In this document: piece by piece, positions 46,883 through 55,632 of the stretch | Layout of the letters: each line of letters starts with the position of its first letter | How positions within the stretch are numbered: the stretch's first letter is position 1 | Source: CAYUVH01 sp964448135 | GTDB taxonomy: Bacteria > Verrucomicrobiota > Verrucomicrobiia > Limisphaerales > UBA8199 | Assembly: GCA_964448135.1 (NCBI GenBank) | Contig: CAYUVH010000044.1 | Coordinates: 1 to 64,000, forward strand | DNA length: 64,000 bases | Reading direction: 5' to 3' | Notes under the pieces: generated by a model | Told to the model about the DNA's origin: nothing | Database searches by the model: none | The model's input: only the letters and a program-made list of their open reading frames with translations | Position numbers and translations under genes: made by a program

Positions 46883-47275
46883 ATGAAGAGTTCCAAACAG
46901 GCAAAACGTGACGCGAAGGAATTGTTTCGCTGTTGCCTGGTCAATTCGCTGCTCGATGAAAATCGCGCCCGGCAGGCGGTGTCGAAGGTATTGGAAGCCA
47001 AGCCGCGCGGTTATGTCGGCATACTGAATTGGTTCCAGCGGCTGGTGAAGTCGCACCTGGACCGCCGCACCGCCCGCGTCAGCAGCGCCACGCCGCTCGA
47101 TGCGGCGCAGCAGAACGCCGTTCAAAGCGGCCTCGCCAAGCGCTACGGCCAGGGATTGATTCTTTCCTACGCGCAGGACCCGTCTTTGATCGGCGGCATG
47201 CGCGTGCAGGTTGGCTACGACGTCTATGACGGCAGCATTCGCGGCCGGCTCAACGCCCTTGAACAGGAACTTTAA
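46883..47275 (+). CDS. atpH: ATP synthase F1 subunit delta, short form
   Basis: A 130-residue protein between atpF and atpA, where delta normally sits. The usual length is about 175-185. The C-terminal part is typical (ARVSSATPLDAAQQNAVQSG, YGQGLILSYAQDPSLIGGMR, VQVGYDVYDGSIRGRLNALE). The N-terminal part is shorter: MKSSKQAKRDAKELFRCCLV then a brief helix region, so some of the six-helix domain that clamps F1 is missing or remodelled. It joins the b stalk to the top of F1. The gene is intact, so this is a genuine short form. Confidence 0.92.
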   Translation: MKSSKQAKRDAKELFRCCLVNSLLDENRARQAVSKVLEAKPRGYVGILNWFQRLVKSHLDRRTARVSSATPLDAAQQNAVQSGLAKRYGQGLILSYAQDPSLIGGMRVQVGYDVYDGSIRGRLNALEQEL

Positions 47276-47320
47276 GATTTAAAACATTTTCTTTCGCTTA
47301 ACTAAAAACAGATCTTTCGC

Positions 47321-48853
47321 ATGAGTTCGATACTCCAGGAAATTGAAAGTCAGATCGCCGGCGCCAAGACGTCGGTGATGAAACAGAACGTCGGCGTCGT
47401 GCGCGAAATTGGCGACGGCGTGGCGAAGATTGAAGGCCTGAGCGACGCGATGTACAACGAGATGTTGGACTTCGGCAACGGCGTGACCGGCCTCTCGCTG
47501 AACCTGGAAGAAACGGAAGTCGGCGCCATCATTCTGGGCGACTACACCGGCATCAAGGAAGGCCAGGAGGTCAAGACGACCGGCAAGGTGTTGCAGGTGC
47601 CCGTCGGCATGGGGCTGCTCGGCCGCGTGGTGAACACGCTCGGCCAGCCGGTGGACGGCAAGGGTCCCATCCAGTCCGACAAATCCTATCCCGTCGAAAA
47701 AATCGCGCCGGGCATCATCCGCCGCAAATCGGTCAACCAGCCGGTGCAGACCGGCATCATGGCGATTGACGCGATGATTCCGATCGGTCGCGGCCAGCGC
47801 GAGCTAATCATCGGTGATCGTTCCACGGGCAAGACCACCCTGGGCATCGACACGATGATCTGTAACGCCAAGTTGAACAAGGCGGCGCAGGATGCAGGGG
47901 ACAAGTCGTTTCGCCCGCTGTATTCCATTTACGTGGCCATCGGCCAGAAGCAGTCGAATGTCGCGAACGTCGTTCGCATTCTCGACGAAAACGGCGCGCT
48001 GCCTTACACGATCATCGTGGTGGCCTCGGCCTCCGACTCCGCGACGAACCAATACCTCGCACCGTTCGCGGGTTGCGCGATGGGTGAGTGGTTCATGGAC
48101 AATGGCATGGATGCGCTCATCATCTATGATGATCTCTCCAAGCACGCCGTGGCGTATCGCCAGGTGTCGTTGGTGTTGAAGCGCCCGTCGGGCCGTGAGG
48201 CGTATCCGGGTGACGTATTCTATTTGCACAGCCGCCTGCTCGAGCGTTCCGCGCGCGTGAGCGAGCGCTACGGCAACGGTTCGCTGACGGCGCTGCCGAT
48301 CATCGAAACGCAGGCCGGTGACGTTTCGGCTTACATTCCGACGAACGTGATTTCGATCACGGACGGCCAGATTTACCTGGAAACGGATTTGTTTTATCAG
48401 GGCGTGCGTCCGGCTGTGTCGGTCGGTCTTTCCGTTTCGCGCGTCGGTTCCGCGGCGCAGATCAAGGCGATGAAACAGGTCGCCGGCCGTTTGAAGGGCG
48501 ATCTCGCGCAGTTCCGCGAACTGGCGGCGTTCGCGCAGTTCGGTTCCGATCTTGATGCGAAGACGCAGGGGCAGATCGAGCGCGGCAAGCGCATCATCGA
48601 AATGTTCAAGCAGTTGCCCTATCAGCCGATCCCGGTGGAAGTGCAGGTCGCGGTGATCTGGGTGGTGCAGAATGGCTTCGTGGATGACGTGGCCGTGGAC
48701 AAGGTTCGCGACTTCATCAACAAGCTGACCGAGTATCTGACGACCCGGAAGGCGGACTTGCTCGGGAAGATTCTGAAGGAAAAGGCGTTGAACGACGCGT
48801 TGACCGCGGAGCTTAAGAGCACCGCGACCGAGTTCAAGCAGACCTACAAGTAA
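47321..48853 (+). CDS. atpA: ATP synthase F1 subunit alpha
   Basis: A 510-residue regulatory subunit. The P-loop GDRSTGKTT begins at residue 165. AQFGSDLDAKTQGQIERGKR and ISITDGQIYLETDLFYQGVR are typical of alpha. The initial 22 residues (MSSILQEIESQIAGAKTSVM) form the delta-contacting end. It has about the usual length of 500-515 and shows no frameshift. Part of the atp operon. Confidence 0.98.
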   Translation: MSSILQEIESQIAGAKTSVMKQNVGVVREIGDGVAKIEGLSDAMYNEMLDFGNGVTGLSLNLEETEVGAIILGDYTGIKEGQEVKTTGKVLQVPVGMGLLGRVVNTLGQPVDGKGPIQSDKSYPVEKIAPGIIRRKSVNQPVQTGIMAIDAMIPIGRGQRELIIGDRSTGKTTLGIDTMICNAKLNKAAQDAGDKSFRPLYSIYVAIGQKQSNVANVVRILDENGALPYTIIVVASASDSATNQYLAPFAGCAMGEWFMDNGMDALIIYDDLSKHAVAYRQVSLVLKRPSGREAYPGDVFYLHSRLLERSARVSERYGNGSLTALPIIETQAGDVSAYIPTNVISITDGQIYLETDLFYQGVRPAVSVGLSVSRVGSAAQIKAMKQVAGRLKGDLAQFRELAAFAQFGSDLDAKTQGQIERGKRIIEMFKQLPYQPIPVEVQVAVIWVVQNGFVDDVAVDKVRDFINKLTEYLTTRKADLLGKILKEKALNDALTAELKSTATEFKQTYK

Positions 48854-48876
48854 GCTCCGAAACCTGATTTTCGAAG

Positions 48877-49755
48877 ATGCCCAGCACACGCGACATCCGC
48901 CGGCGGATTAAATCCGTCAAAGGCACGCGGCAGATCACGAAGGCCATGCAGATGGTGGCTTCGTCGAAGATGCAGAAAGCGCAGCAGGCCGCGCTGGCTG
49001 GCCGGCCGTTCGCGGCGATGGCGCAGCGGTTAATGGATCACATGGCAGAGAGCGGGATGGATTACCGGCATCCGCTGATGGAGAAGCGCGAGGGCAAGCG
49101 CAAAGCCATCGTCCTGGTGGGCACCGACAAAGGCTTGTGCGGTGCGCTCAACTCGAACCTGTTCCGCGAAGCCTCCCACTTCGACGCGGATACGCAGTTC
49201 ATCGCCGTCGGTCGCAAGGCCGCGCAGTTTCTGGCGCGCACCAAACGCAAGCTCGTGGCGGAGTTTCTGTATCGCGACATCCCGACCTACAGTGAGTGCG
49301 AAGCGATTTCGCATGCCGCGCAGGAGCTTTTCGCGAAGGGCGAAGTGGACAGCGTCGAGGTGCTCTACACGCAGTTCATCAACACGCTTTCGCAGAAGCC
49401 GAAGCTCGAACCCCTGCTGCCCGTCGCCGACATCAACGCCCTCCGGACCAAGGAAGAACAGGCCGCCGCGGAGAAACCGAAGGAACAAGGGCAGGGGTAC
49501 GATTACATTTTTGAGCCGAGCCCGAAGGCGCTGATGGAGCGGCTGATGGTCTACTTCATTGATTTTCGTGTCGCGCAGATTTTGCTCGAGGCCAAGGCCA
49601 GCGAACACAGCGCGCGGATGGTCGCCATGAAAAACGCGACCGACAACGCGAAGGATCTCATTGACGATCTTACGCTGGAATACAACAAGATCCGCCAGGC
49701 CAGCATCACGAAGGAGCTGCTGGAAATCACCAGCGCGGCCATGGCTGCGGGATAA
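48877..49755 (+). CDS. atpG: ATP synthase F1 subunit gamma
   Basis: A 292-residue rotor shaft. DIRRRIKSVKGTRQITKAMQ, MVASSKMQKAQQAALAGRPF is the N-terminal helix, VLVGTDKGLCGALNSNLFRE the family signature, and MVAMKNATDNAKDLIDDLTL with EYNKIRQASITKELLEITSA the C-terminal helix. A stretch (KEEQAAAEKPKEQGQGYDYI) inserted before the C-terminal helix is somewhat longer than in E. coli. Confidence 0.97.
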   Translation: MPSTRDIRRRIKSVKGTRQITKAMQMVASSKMQKAQQAALAGRPFAAMAQRLMDHMAESGMDYRHPLMEKREGKRKAIVLVGTDKGLCGALNSNLFREASHFDADTQFIAVGRKAAQFLARTKRKLVAEFLYRDIPTYSECEAISHAAQELFAKGEVDSVEVLYTQFINTLSQKPKLEPLLPVADINALRTKEEQAAAEKPKEQGQGYDYIFEPSPKALMERLMVYFIDFRVAQILLEAKASEHSARMVAMKNATDNAKDLIDDLTLEYNKIRQASITKELLEITSAAMAAG

Positions 49756-49797
49756 GCCGCGACCTCCACATTGAAACATCACCGCTAAATTTACGTT

Positions 49798-51258
49798 ATG
49801 AACAAAGGCAAAATCGTTCAGGTCATCGGTCCCGTGGTGGACGTCGAGTTCGCCGGGCAGCTCCCGGGCATCTACAACGCGCTGACCATTGATTACGAGA
49901 TGCCCCTCCTGGGCAAGACCCACCTGACGCTCGAAGTGCAGCAGCACCTCGGCGACAACTGGGTGCGCGCGGTCGCCATGTCCACCACGGACGGGCTCAA
50001 GCGCGGCATGGAAGCCACCGACACCGGCAAGCCGATCTCCATGCCCGTGGGCGAGGCGGTGATGGGACGGGTGTTCGACGTCACCGGCAATCCCGTGGAC
50101 GAAGCCGGCCCGGTCAAAGCTGACAAATATCTTCCGATTCACCGCGCCGCGCCGCTACTCGTGGACCAATCCACTTCGCCGCAGGTGCTTGAGACCGGCA
50201 TCAAGGTCATTGACCTGATCTGCCCGTTCTTGAAGGGTGGCAAAGTCGGGGCGTTCGGTGGCGCCGGCGTCGGCAAGACCGTCGTCATCATGGAGCTGAT
50301 CAACAATATTGCGAAGCTGCACGGTGGTGTCTCGATGTTCGCCGGCGTGGGTGAACGCACTCGCGAAGGCAACGATCTTTACAACGAAATGATCGAAGCC
50401 GGCGTCATCAAGGTGAAGAAGGACGCCAAGGGCCATCCCATCATGGGCGATAACGGCCTGCCGATCCTCGAGCCCGGCTCCCGCATCGGCCTGGTGTACG
50501 GCCAGATGAACGAGCCGCCTGGCGCGCGTCTCCGCGTCGCGCTGTCCGCGCTCGCTGTGACTGAGTATTTCCGTGACGAAAAGAACCAGGACGTGCTCCT
50601 GTTCGTGGACAACGTGTTCCGCTTCTCGCAGGCGGGTTCCGAAGTGTCCGCGCTCCTCGGCCGCACGCCGAGTGCCGTCGGTTACCAGCCCACGCTGGCC
50701 GCCGAAATGGGTGACCTCCAGGAACGCATCACCTCGACGAAGAAGGGTTCCATCACGAGCTTCCAAGCTGTGTACGTGCCCGCCGACGACTTGACCGACC
50801 CGGCGCCCGCGACGACCTTCGCACATTTGGACGCGACGATCGTGCTCGAACGTTCCATCGCGGAACTGGGTATCTATCCCGCCGTGGATCCGCTGGCTTC
50901 GACTTCCCGCGCGCTCTCGCCGGATATCGTCGGCAAGGAGCATTACGAAGTGGCCCGCGGCGTGCAGCGTATTCTGCAGCGCTACAAGGATCTCCAGGAC
51001 ATCATCGCGATTCTGGGCATGGACGAACTTTCGCCCGACGACAAGACCATCGTGTTCCGCGCGCGCAAGATTCAGCGGTTCCTGAGCCAGCCGTTCTCGG
51101 TGGCGCAGGTGTTCACGGGCATTGAAGGCAAGCAGGTGCCGGTGGCCGAGACCGTGAAGGCCTTCAAGGAGATTATCGAAGGCAAGCACGACAACGTGGC
51201 CGAAGGTAACTTCTACATGAAGGGCGGCATTTCGGAGATCAACGAGGACAAGAAGTAG
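49798..51258 (+). CDS. atpD: ATP synthase F1 subunit beta
   Basis: A 486-residue catalytic subunit. P-loop GGAGVGKT at residues 154-161; GVGERTREGNDLY follows; LLFVDNVFRFSQAGSEVSAL is the Walker B region (usually LFIDNIFRF). TTFAHLDATIVLERSIAELG, the ATP-binding RALSPDIVG and the C-terminal ELSPDDK are present. A 15-20-residue insert (VKKDAKGHPIMGDNGLPILE) lies between the ERTREGNDL and MNEPPGARLR blocks, typical of some phyla. Confidence 0.98.
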   Translation: MNKGKIVQVIGPVVDVEFAGQLPGIYNALTIDYEMPLLGKTHLTLEVQQHLGDNWVRAVAMSTTDGLKRGMEATDTGKPISMPVGEAVMGRVFDVTGNPVDEAGPVKADKYLPIHRAAPLLVDQSTSPQVLETGIKVIDLICPFLKGGKVGAFGGAGVGKTVVIMELINNIAKLHGGVSMFAGVGERTREGNDLYNEMIEAGVIKVKKDAKGHPIMGDNGLPILEPGSRIGLVYGQMNEPPGARLRVALSALAVTEYFRDEKNQDVLLFVDNVFRFSQAGSEVSALLGRTPSAVGYQPTLAAEMGDLQERITSTKKGSITSFQAVYVPADDLTDPAPATTFAHLDATIVLERSIAELGIYPAVDPLASTSRALSPDIVGKEHYEVARGVQRILQRYKDLQDIIAILGMDELSPDDKTIVFRARKIQRFLSQPFSVAQVFTGIEGKQVPVAETVKAFKEIIEGKHDNVAEGNFYMKGGISEINEDKK

Positions 51259-51294
51259 TCCAAGGATTTCGAACCACACAACCGCCGCCGAACT

Positions 51295-51699
51295 ATGACA
51301 ATGAAGCTGGAAATCACCACCCCGCACGGGCAGGTGTATTCACGCGACGTGGACATGGTGACCCTCCCGGGCAGCGAGGGTGAGATGGGCATCTTCCCGA
51401 TGCACGTCCCCATGATCACTCAGCTCGGCAGCGGCGAGATCATCGCCCGTCACGGCAACCAGGAGGACCGATTGCTCGTGACCGGCGGTGCCGTGGAGAT
51501 CACCCCGGACGCCGTTTCCGTCCTGACGGTGTTCGCCGTGGATGAAGCGGGCATTGACGAGAAGAAGGCCGAAGAAGCGCGCGCCCGCGCCGAGGCCCGG
51601 CTGAAGGAAAAGATTTCTGCGTCCGAAACGGCGATCGTCGAAGCCGCCATTGCGCATTCCAACGCGCAGCTCCGCATCAAGCGCCGTTCCCCGCGGTAA
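51295..51699 (+). CDS. atpC: ATP synthase F1 subunit epsilon
   Basis: A 134-residue protein with the N-terminal beta-sandwich (LEITTPHGQVYSRDVDMVTL, PGSEGEMGIFPMHVPMITQL) and the C-terminal two-helix hairpin (ARAEARLKEKISASETAIVE). It inhibits hydrolysis and forms the foot of the rotor. It ends the operon; a hairpin at 51707-51729 follows. Confidence 0.96.
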   Translation: MTMKLEITTPHGQVYSRDVDMVTLPGSEGEMGIFPMHVPMITQLGSGEIIARHGNQEDRLLVTGGAVEITPDAVSVLTVFAVDEAGIDEKKAEEARARAEARLKEKISASETAIVEAAIAHSNAQLRIKRRSPR

Positions 51700-51706
51700 T
51701 TTGTTT

Positions 51707-51729
51707 GGAGCGCGGTTGCACCGCCCTCC
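51707..51729. terminator. Hairpin between converging atpC and aspartate aminotransferase genes
   Basis: GGAG, C, GCGGT, loop TGC, ACCGC, C, CTCC, two short stems with a C-C opposition. It lies in the 33-base gap between two converging stop codons and could end both transcripts. There is no U-tract on either side. Confidence 0.45.
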
Positions 51730-51732
51730 GGA

Positions 51733-52911
51733 TTACTTCGCGGCCAGGCTCTGGCAGAAGCTATCCATCCGCGCGAGACCCTTCTCGATATTAGCCATGC
51801 CGGTGGCGTAGCTGAGGCGGATGTAGTCGTCCGCCCCGAAGGCGATTCCCGGCACCGCTGCCACTTTTTCCTTCTCCAGCAACTTTGCGCAGAATTCTGA
51901 GGATTTCAGGCCGGTCTGGCTGATGTTCGGAAACAGGTAGAAGGCGCCTTTGGCATTTACGCAGGAGATGCCCGGCATCGCGTTGAGCTTTTGCCACGCG
52001 TAGCTCCGGCGCTTGTCGAATTCCGCCAGCCACTTCGGCAGATGTTCCTGCGGCCCGGTCAAAGCCTCGACAGCGCCTTTTTGCGCGAAAGAACAGGGAT
52101 TGCTCGTGCTATGACTCTGCACGGCATCAATTGCCCTGGCGATCGGCTCCGGGGCCGCGCACCAACCCAGCCGCCAGCCGGTCATGCTCCACGCCTTCGC
52201 GAAGCCGTGCACGATGATGGTGTGGTCATAGTGCGCCTTCGAAAAGCTCGCCACACTTCTCACTTTCGCGCCGTCGTAAAGCAGATGCTCGTAGATTTCG
52301 TCGCTCATGATGAGGACACCTTTTTCAACGCAGATATCGCCGAGCGCCTTGATCTCCTCCGGCGTGTAAACCGACCCGGTGGGATTGCTGGGCGAATTGA
52401 GCACAAACAGCCGGGTGTTCGGGGTAATAGCGGCACGCAGTTGCTGCGGAGTAATCTTGAACTCGGTCTTGTCGGTGGTGGGGACGATGACCGGTTTTGC
52501 GCCGGCGAGCTTCACCATTTCGGGATAACTCAGCCAGTAAGGGGATGGAATGATTACCTCGTCGCCTTCCTCGCAGGTGGAAAGGATGACGTTGTAGCAG
52601 GAGTGTTTGCCGCCGCAGGAAACGATGATCTGCGAGGCCTTGTAATCGAGGCCGTTTTCGCGCTTGTGCTTGTCGGCGATGGCCTGGCGCAATTCGGGGA
52701 TGCCGGCCGCGGGGGTGTATTTCGTAAACCCGGCCGCCAAAGCTTTCGCGGCCGCGTCCTTGATGTGCTGCGGGGTGTCGAAGTCCGGTTCGCCCGCGCC
52801 GAAGCCGACCACGTCCTGGCCTTCGGCCTTCATCTGTTTCGCCTTGGAATCGATGACGAGGGTCAGCGAAGGCGAGAGCGAAGCCGCCCGTCCGGAAATC
52901 TTATATGTCAT
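51733..52911 (-). CDS. aspC: Aspartate aminotransferase (class I/II PLP)
   Basis: A 392-residue enzyme starting MTYKISGRAASLSPSLTLVI at 52911; the 36 earlier codons are not supported. SPSLTLVIDSKAKQMKAEGQ, VVGFGAGEPDFDTPQHIKDA, YTPAAGIPELRQAIADKHKR and LNSPSNPTGSVYTPEEIKAL are typical of the Ib subgroup. The PLP lysine is in VHGFAKAWSMTGWRLGW (usually SFSKxxxMTGWR). It moves the amino group between aspartate and 2-oxoglutarate. It converges on atpC and is followed on its other side by a pseudopilin gene. Confidence 0.93.
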   Translation of the reverse strand: MTYKISGRAASLSPSLTLVIDSKAKQMKAEGQDVVGFGAGEPDFDTPQHIKDAAAKALAAGFTKYTPAAGIPELRQAIADKHKRENGLDYKASQIIVSCGGKHSCYNVILSTCEEGDEVIIPSPYWLSYPEMVKLAGAKPVIVPTTDKTEFKITPQQLRAAITPNTRLFVLNSPSNPTGSVYTPEEIKALGDICVEKGVLIMSDEIYEHLLYDGAKVRSVASFSKAHYDHTIIVHGFAKAWSMTGWRLGWCAAPEPIARAIDAVQSHSTSNPCSFAQKGAVEALTGPQEHLPKWLAEFDKRRSYAWQKLNAMPGISCVNAKGAFYLFPNISQTGLKSSEFCAKLLEKEKVAAVPGIAFGADDYIRLSYATGMANIEKGLARMDSFCQSLAAK

Positions 52912-52957
52912 AAGCGGGCAGATTGATAACAGCCGCCAGCCGGCAATCAAGCGGAAA

Positions 52958-53761
<804 letters not shown>

Positions 53762-53840
53762 GTGGCGTGGCCGGTAATCTTCGGGGACGATAAACCGGGA
53801 ATCGTCGCAGCGCCAGCGGCAATCCGGGCGCGGAGGTGGA

Positions 53841-54854
53841 TCAGAACGTCACCAAATCCAGGAGGGTCGTGCCGTGCGCGGCCAGTTCCCAGTGGCTGCC
53901 TTTGCGGACCACCAGTTTGCGCGCCGGATTTTTCTTGTACTCGGCTTCATTGACGGAGAGGAGCTGGTATTTGGTTTTCCCTTTGATCTCGGATGCGGCG
54001 CGCGGGATGACTTCGAAGGGTATGCCGTTGAAGTTTAGGGCGAGTTCGTAACCAGCCACGCCCTGCTTTTCGGCCATGGGATTGGGTTTGATCAGCTCGG
54101 GATAGCGCTTGAGCCAGGGGAAGGAAGTGGAGCGCACGAGCACGCGGCAGAGTTCGGTCTGGGATTTGATATTGTTCAGGAGGCTCAACTTGGAGCCCGG
54201 GGTGTTGGCGTCCACGAGAATGACGCGCGGGTCGAGGCCGAGGAGGTTCTGGCCGTTCCATTCGCCGTGGTCGTTGCGCTGGCCCGGGGCGGTTTTATTG
54301 TGGTAGGCGGAAAAGCGATCGCTGACGAGGAGGTTCAACTCGAAGTGCACGTGAGCGCGATCCTTCGAAATGCCCTCGCGCGTGTTGGCCGTGCGGCCCA
54401 TAGTGGCGATGGTTTCGCCGGCTTTCACGGACTGGCCGATTTTCAAACCGGACCGGACTTCGCTTAAATGGCCGTAGAGCGAATAGATGTCCACGCCTTC
54501 GATGACATGGCGCAGCACGATGTAATTGCCGTAATTGGAGAGCGAGGGCTTCGTGTTGATGTAGGCGACGGTTCCGTCGGCGGTGGCCATGACGGGGTCG
54601 GTGGGTTCGCCGCGTTTGTCGCGTTGCTGGCAGCGGATGTCGAGGCCTTCGTGCATCTGCCAGCCATCGCTGCGGACGCAGCCGAACGTGCCGGACGTCC
54701 AGGTTTTGCCGACGGTGCCGACGAAGAACTTCTCCTCGCCGCCTTTTTCGAGCAGGGATTTGTTGGCGGTAGGGAAACGAAAGGCCTGCGCGAGGCTGGA
54801 GTCATGGCCAAGGAGGAAGGCAAGCAAAAGCAGGGTACAACAGCGCGTGATCAT
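53841..54854 (-). CDS. M23 family metallopeptidase
   Basis: A 337-residue secreted endopeptidase; start at 54854 (MITRCCTLLLLAFLLGHDSS, signal peptide). The zinc ligands are in DGWQMHEGLDIRCQ (HxGxD) and RAHVHFEL (HxH), and ATADGTVAYI with SLYGHLSEVRSGLKIGQSVK fits the M23 core. It cuts peptide cross-links in peptidoglycan, or could be a LysM-free elastase-like form. The C-terminal 140 residues are an extra domain with no known fold. The following lipoprotein gene (54925-55473) is upstream on the same strand. Confidence 0.9.
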   Translation of the reverse strand: MITRCCTLLLLAFLLGHDSSLAQAFRFPTANKSLLEKGGEEKFFVGTVGKTWTSGTFGCVRSDGWQMHEGLDIRCQQRDKRGEPTDPVMATADGTVAYINTKPSLSNYGNYIVLRHVIEGVDIYSLYGHLSEVRSGLKIGQSVKAGETIATMGRTANTREGISKDRAHVHFELNLLVSDRFSAYHNKTAPGQRNDHGEWNGQNLLGLDPRVILVDANTPGSKLSLLNNIKSQTELCRVLVRSTSFPWLKRYPELIKPNPMAEKQGVAGYELALNFNGIPFEVIPRAASEIKGKTKYQLLSVNEAEYKKNPARKLVVRKGSHWELAAHGTTLLDLVTF

Positions 54855-54924
54855 GCGGTAAAAGCCGGTGCGGGAGAGCCCGGTCAGCAGCGGAACATCG
54901 GTAATGGGACGGCGCAGCCCCGGC

Positions 54925-55473
54925 TCACAGGCTTGGCTCCCGGTCCAGCTTGCTGCCGTATTCCTCGACGTCGTTGTTGATGCCGATGACGATCTGGTCC
55001 ACCTCCTCGCGGGTGGCGTCCGGGGTGAAATCAATGATGCCGTTGGTGATGATCTTGGAAATGAGGGGCGCCCCCAGCCAGCGGTTGTTGGTCATCGGCT
55101 CGCCGAAGCAGGCAAAGATCGCGAGGTGACTTCCCCGGTTGGCGGCGGTGGCCTGTTCCAGCACGCGCGTGCCCACATGGCCGTATTCGAGACGCAGGGC
55201 AAAGCCGCCCGTGGCGTCATAGATCTTCGCGTGCGCCAACTGGTTTTCCAGGAGCAGGGGGTATTTCTCGACGTTAAGCCGCAACGGCGATTTTTTCATG
55301 ATCTCGATCTGCTGGCTGCGGTCCGTGCCGTCGGGCGGCACTTCGAGGTGAACGCGCAGGACACAGAACTGCTTTTTCTTTTTGGCCTCGGGGTCGGTTT
55401 TGCAACCGATGATCAGCCCCAGGGCCAGCAGCATCGCCAAATAGAGATTGAATCGCCGCCAATGAGCGTTCAT
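54925..55473 (-). CDS. SecD P1-head-like lipoprotein
   Basis: A 182-residue protein starting at 55473 with a lipoprotein signal, MNAHWRRFNLYLAMLLALGL then IIGC. The body (FCVLRVHLEVPPDGTDRSQQ, AKIYDATGGFALRLEYGHVG, SHLAIFACFGEPMTNNRWLG, IITNGIIDFTPDATREEVDQ) resembles the periplasmic P1 head of SecD: variable strand, then LAIFxDG-like, then ITxGxxxxxFT. No SecD membrane part is attached. It may bind peptides on the periplasmic side, a loose inference. It is 71 bases upstream of the M23 gene. Confidence 0.65.
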   Translation of the reverse strand: MNAHWRRFNLYLAMLLALGLIIGCKTDPEAKKKKQFCVLRVHLEVPPDGTDRSQQIEIMKKSPLRLNVEKYPLLLENQLAHAKIYDATGGFALRLEYGHVGTRVLEQATAANRGSHLAIFACFGEPMTNNRWLGAPLISKIITNGIIDFTPDATREEVDQIVIGINNDVEEYGSKLDREPSL

Positions 55474-55515
55474 AGTGCGCCAAGCAATCGCATCGAGCGG
55501 ATTTTGTAAAGAAAT

Positions 55516-55632
55516 ATGAGCAAGCAATCGAATAAGGTTCAGAAACGTGCGCGTCGCAAGGCTTATCTCAAGCGCCGCAATACGACAGCCAAAACCAAAA
55601 AGGGCGGGGCCAAGAAGGCCGCTGCCGCCTAG
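55516..55632 (+). CDS. Tiny highly basic protein
   Basis: A 38-residue protein, MSKQSNKVQKRARRKAYLKR, RNTTAKTKKGGAKKAAAA. Over 40 per cent Lys/Arg; very short relatives start MSKQSNKVQKRxRRKAYLxR in other Verrucomicrobia as I remember them. The good GAAAT start context and clean stop support a gene. It might bind ribosomes or nucleic acid. Its 3' end overlaps the stop of the converging glycosidase gene by four bases. Confidence 0.75.
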   Translation: MSKQSNKVQKRARRKAYLKRRNTTAKTKKGGAKKAAAA

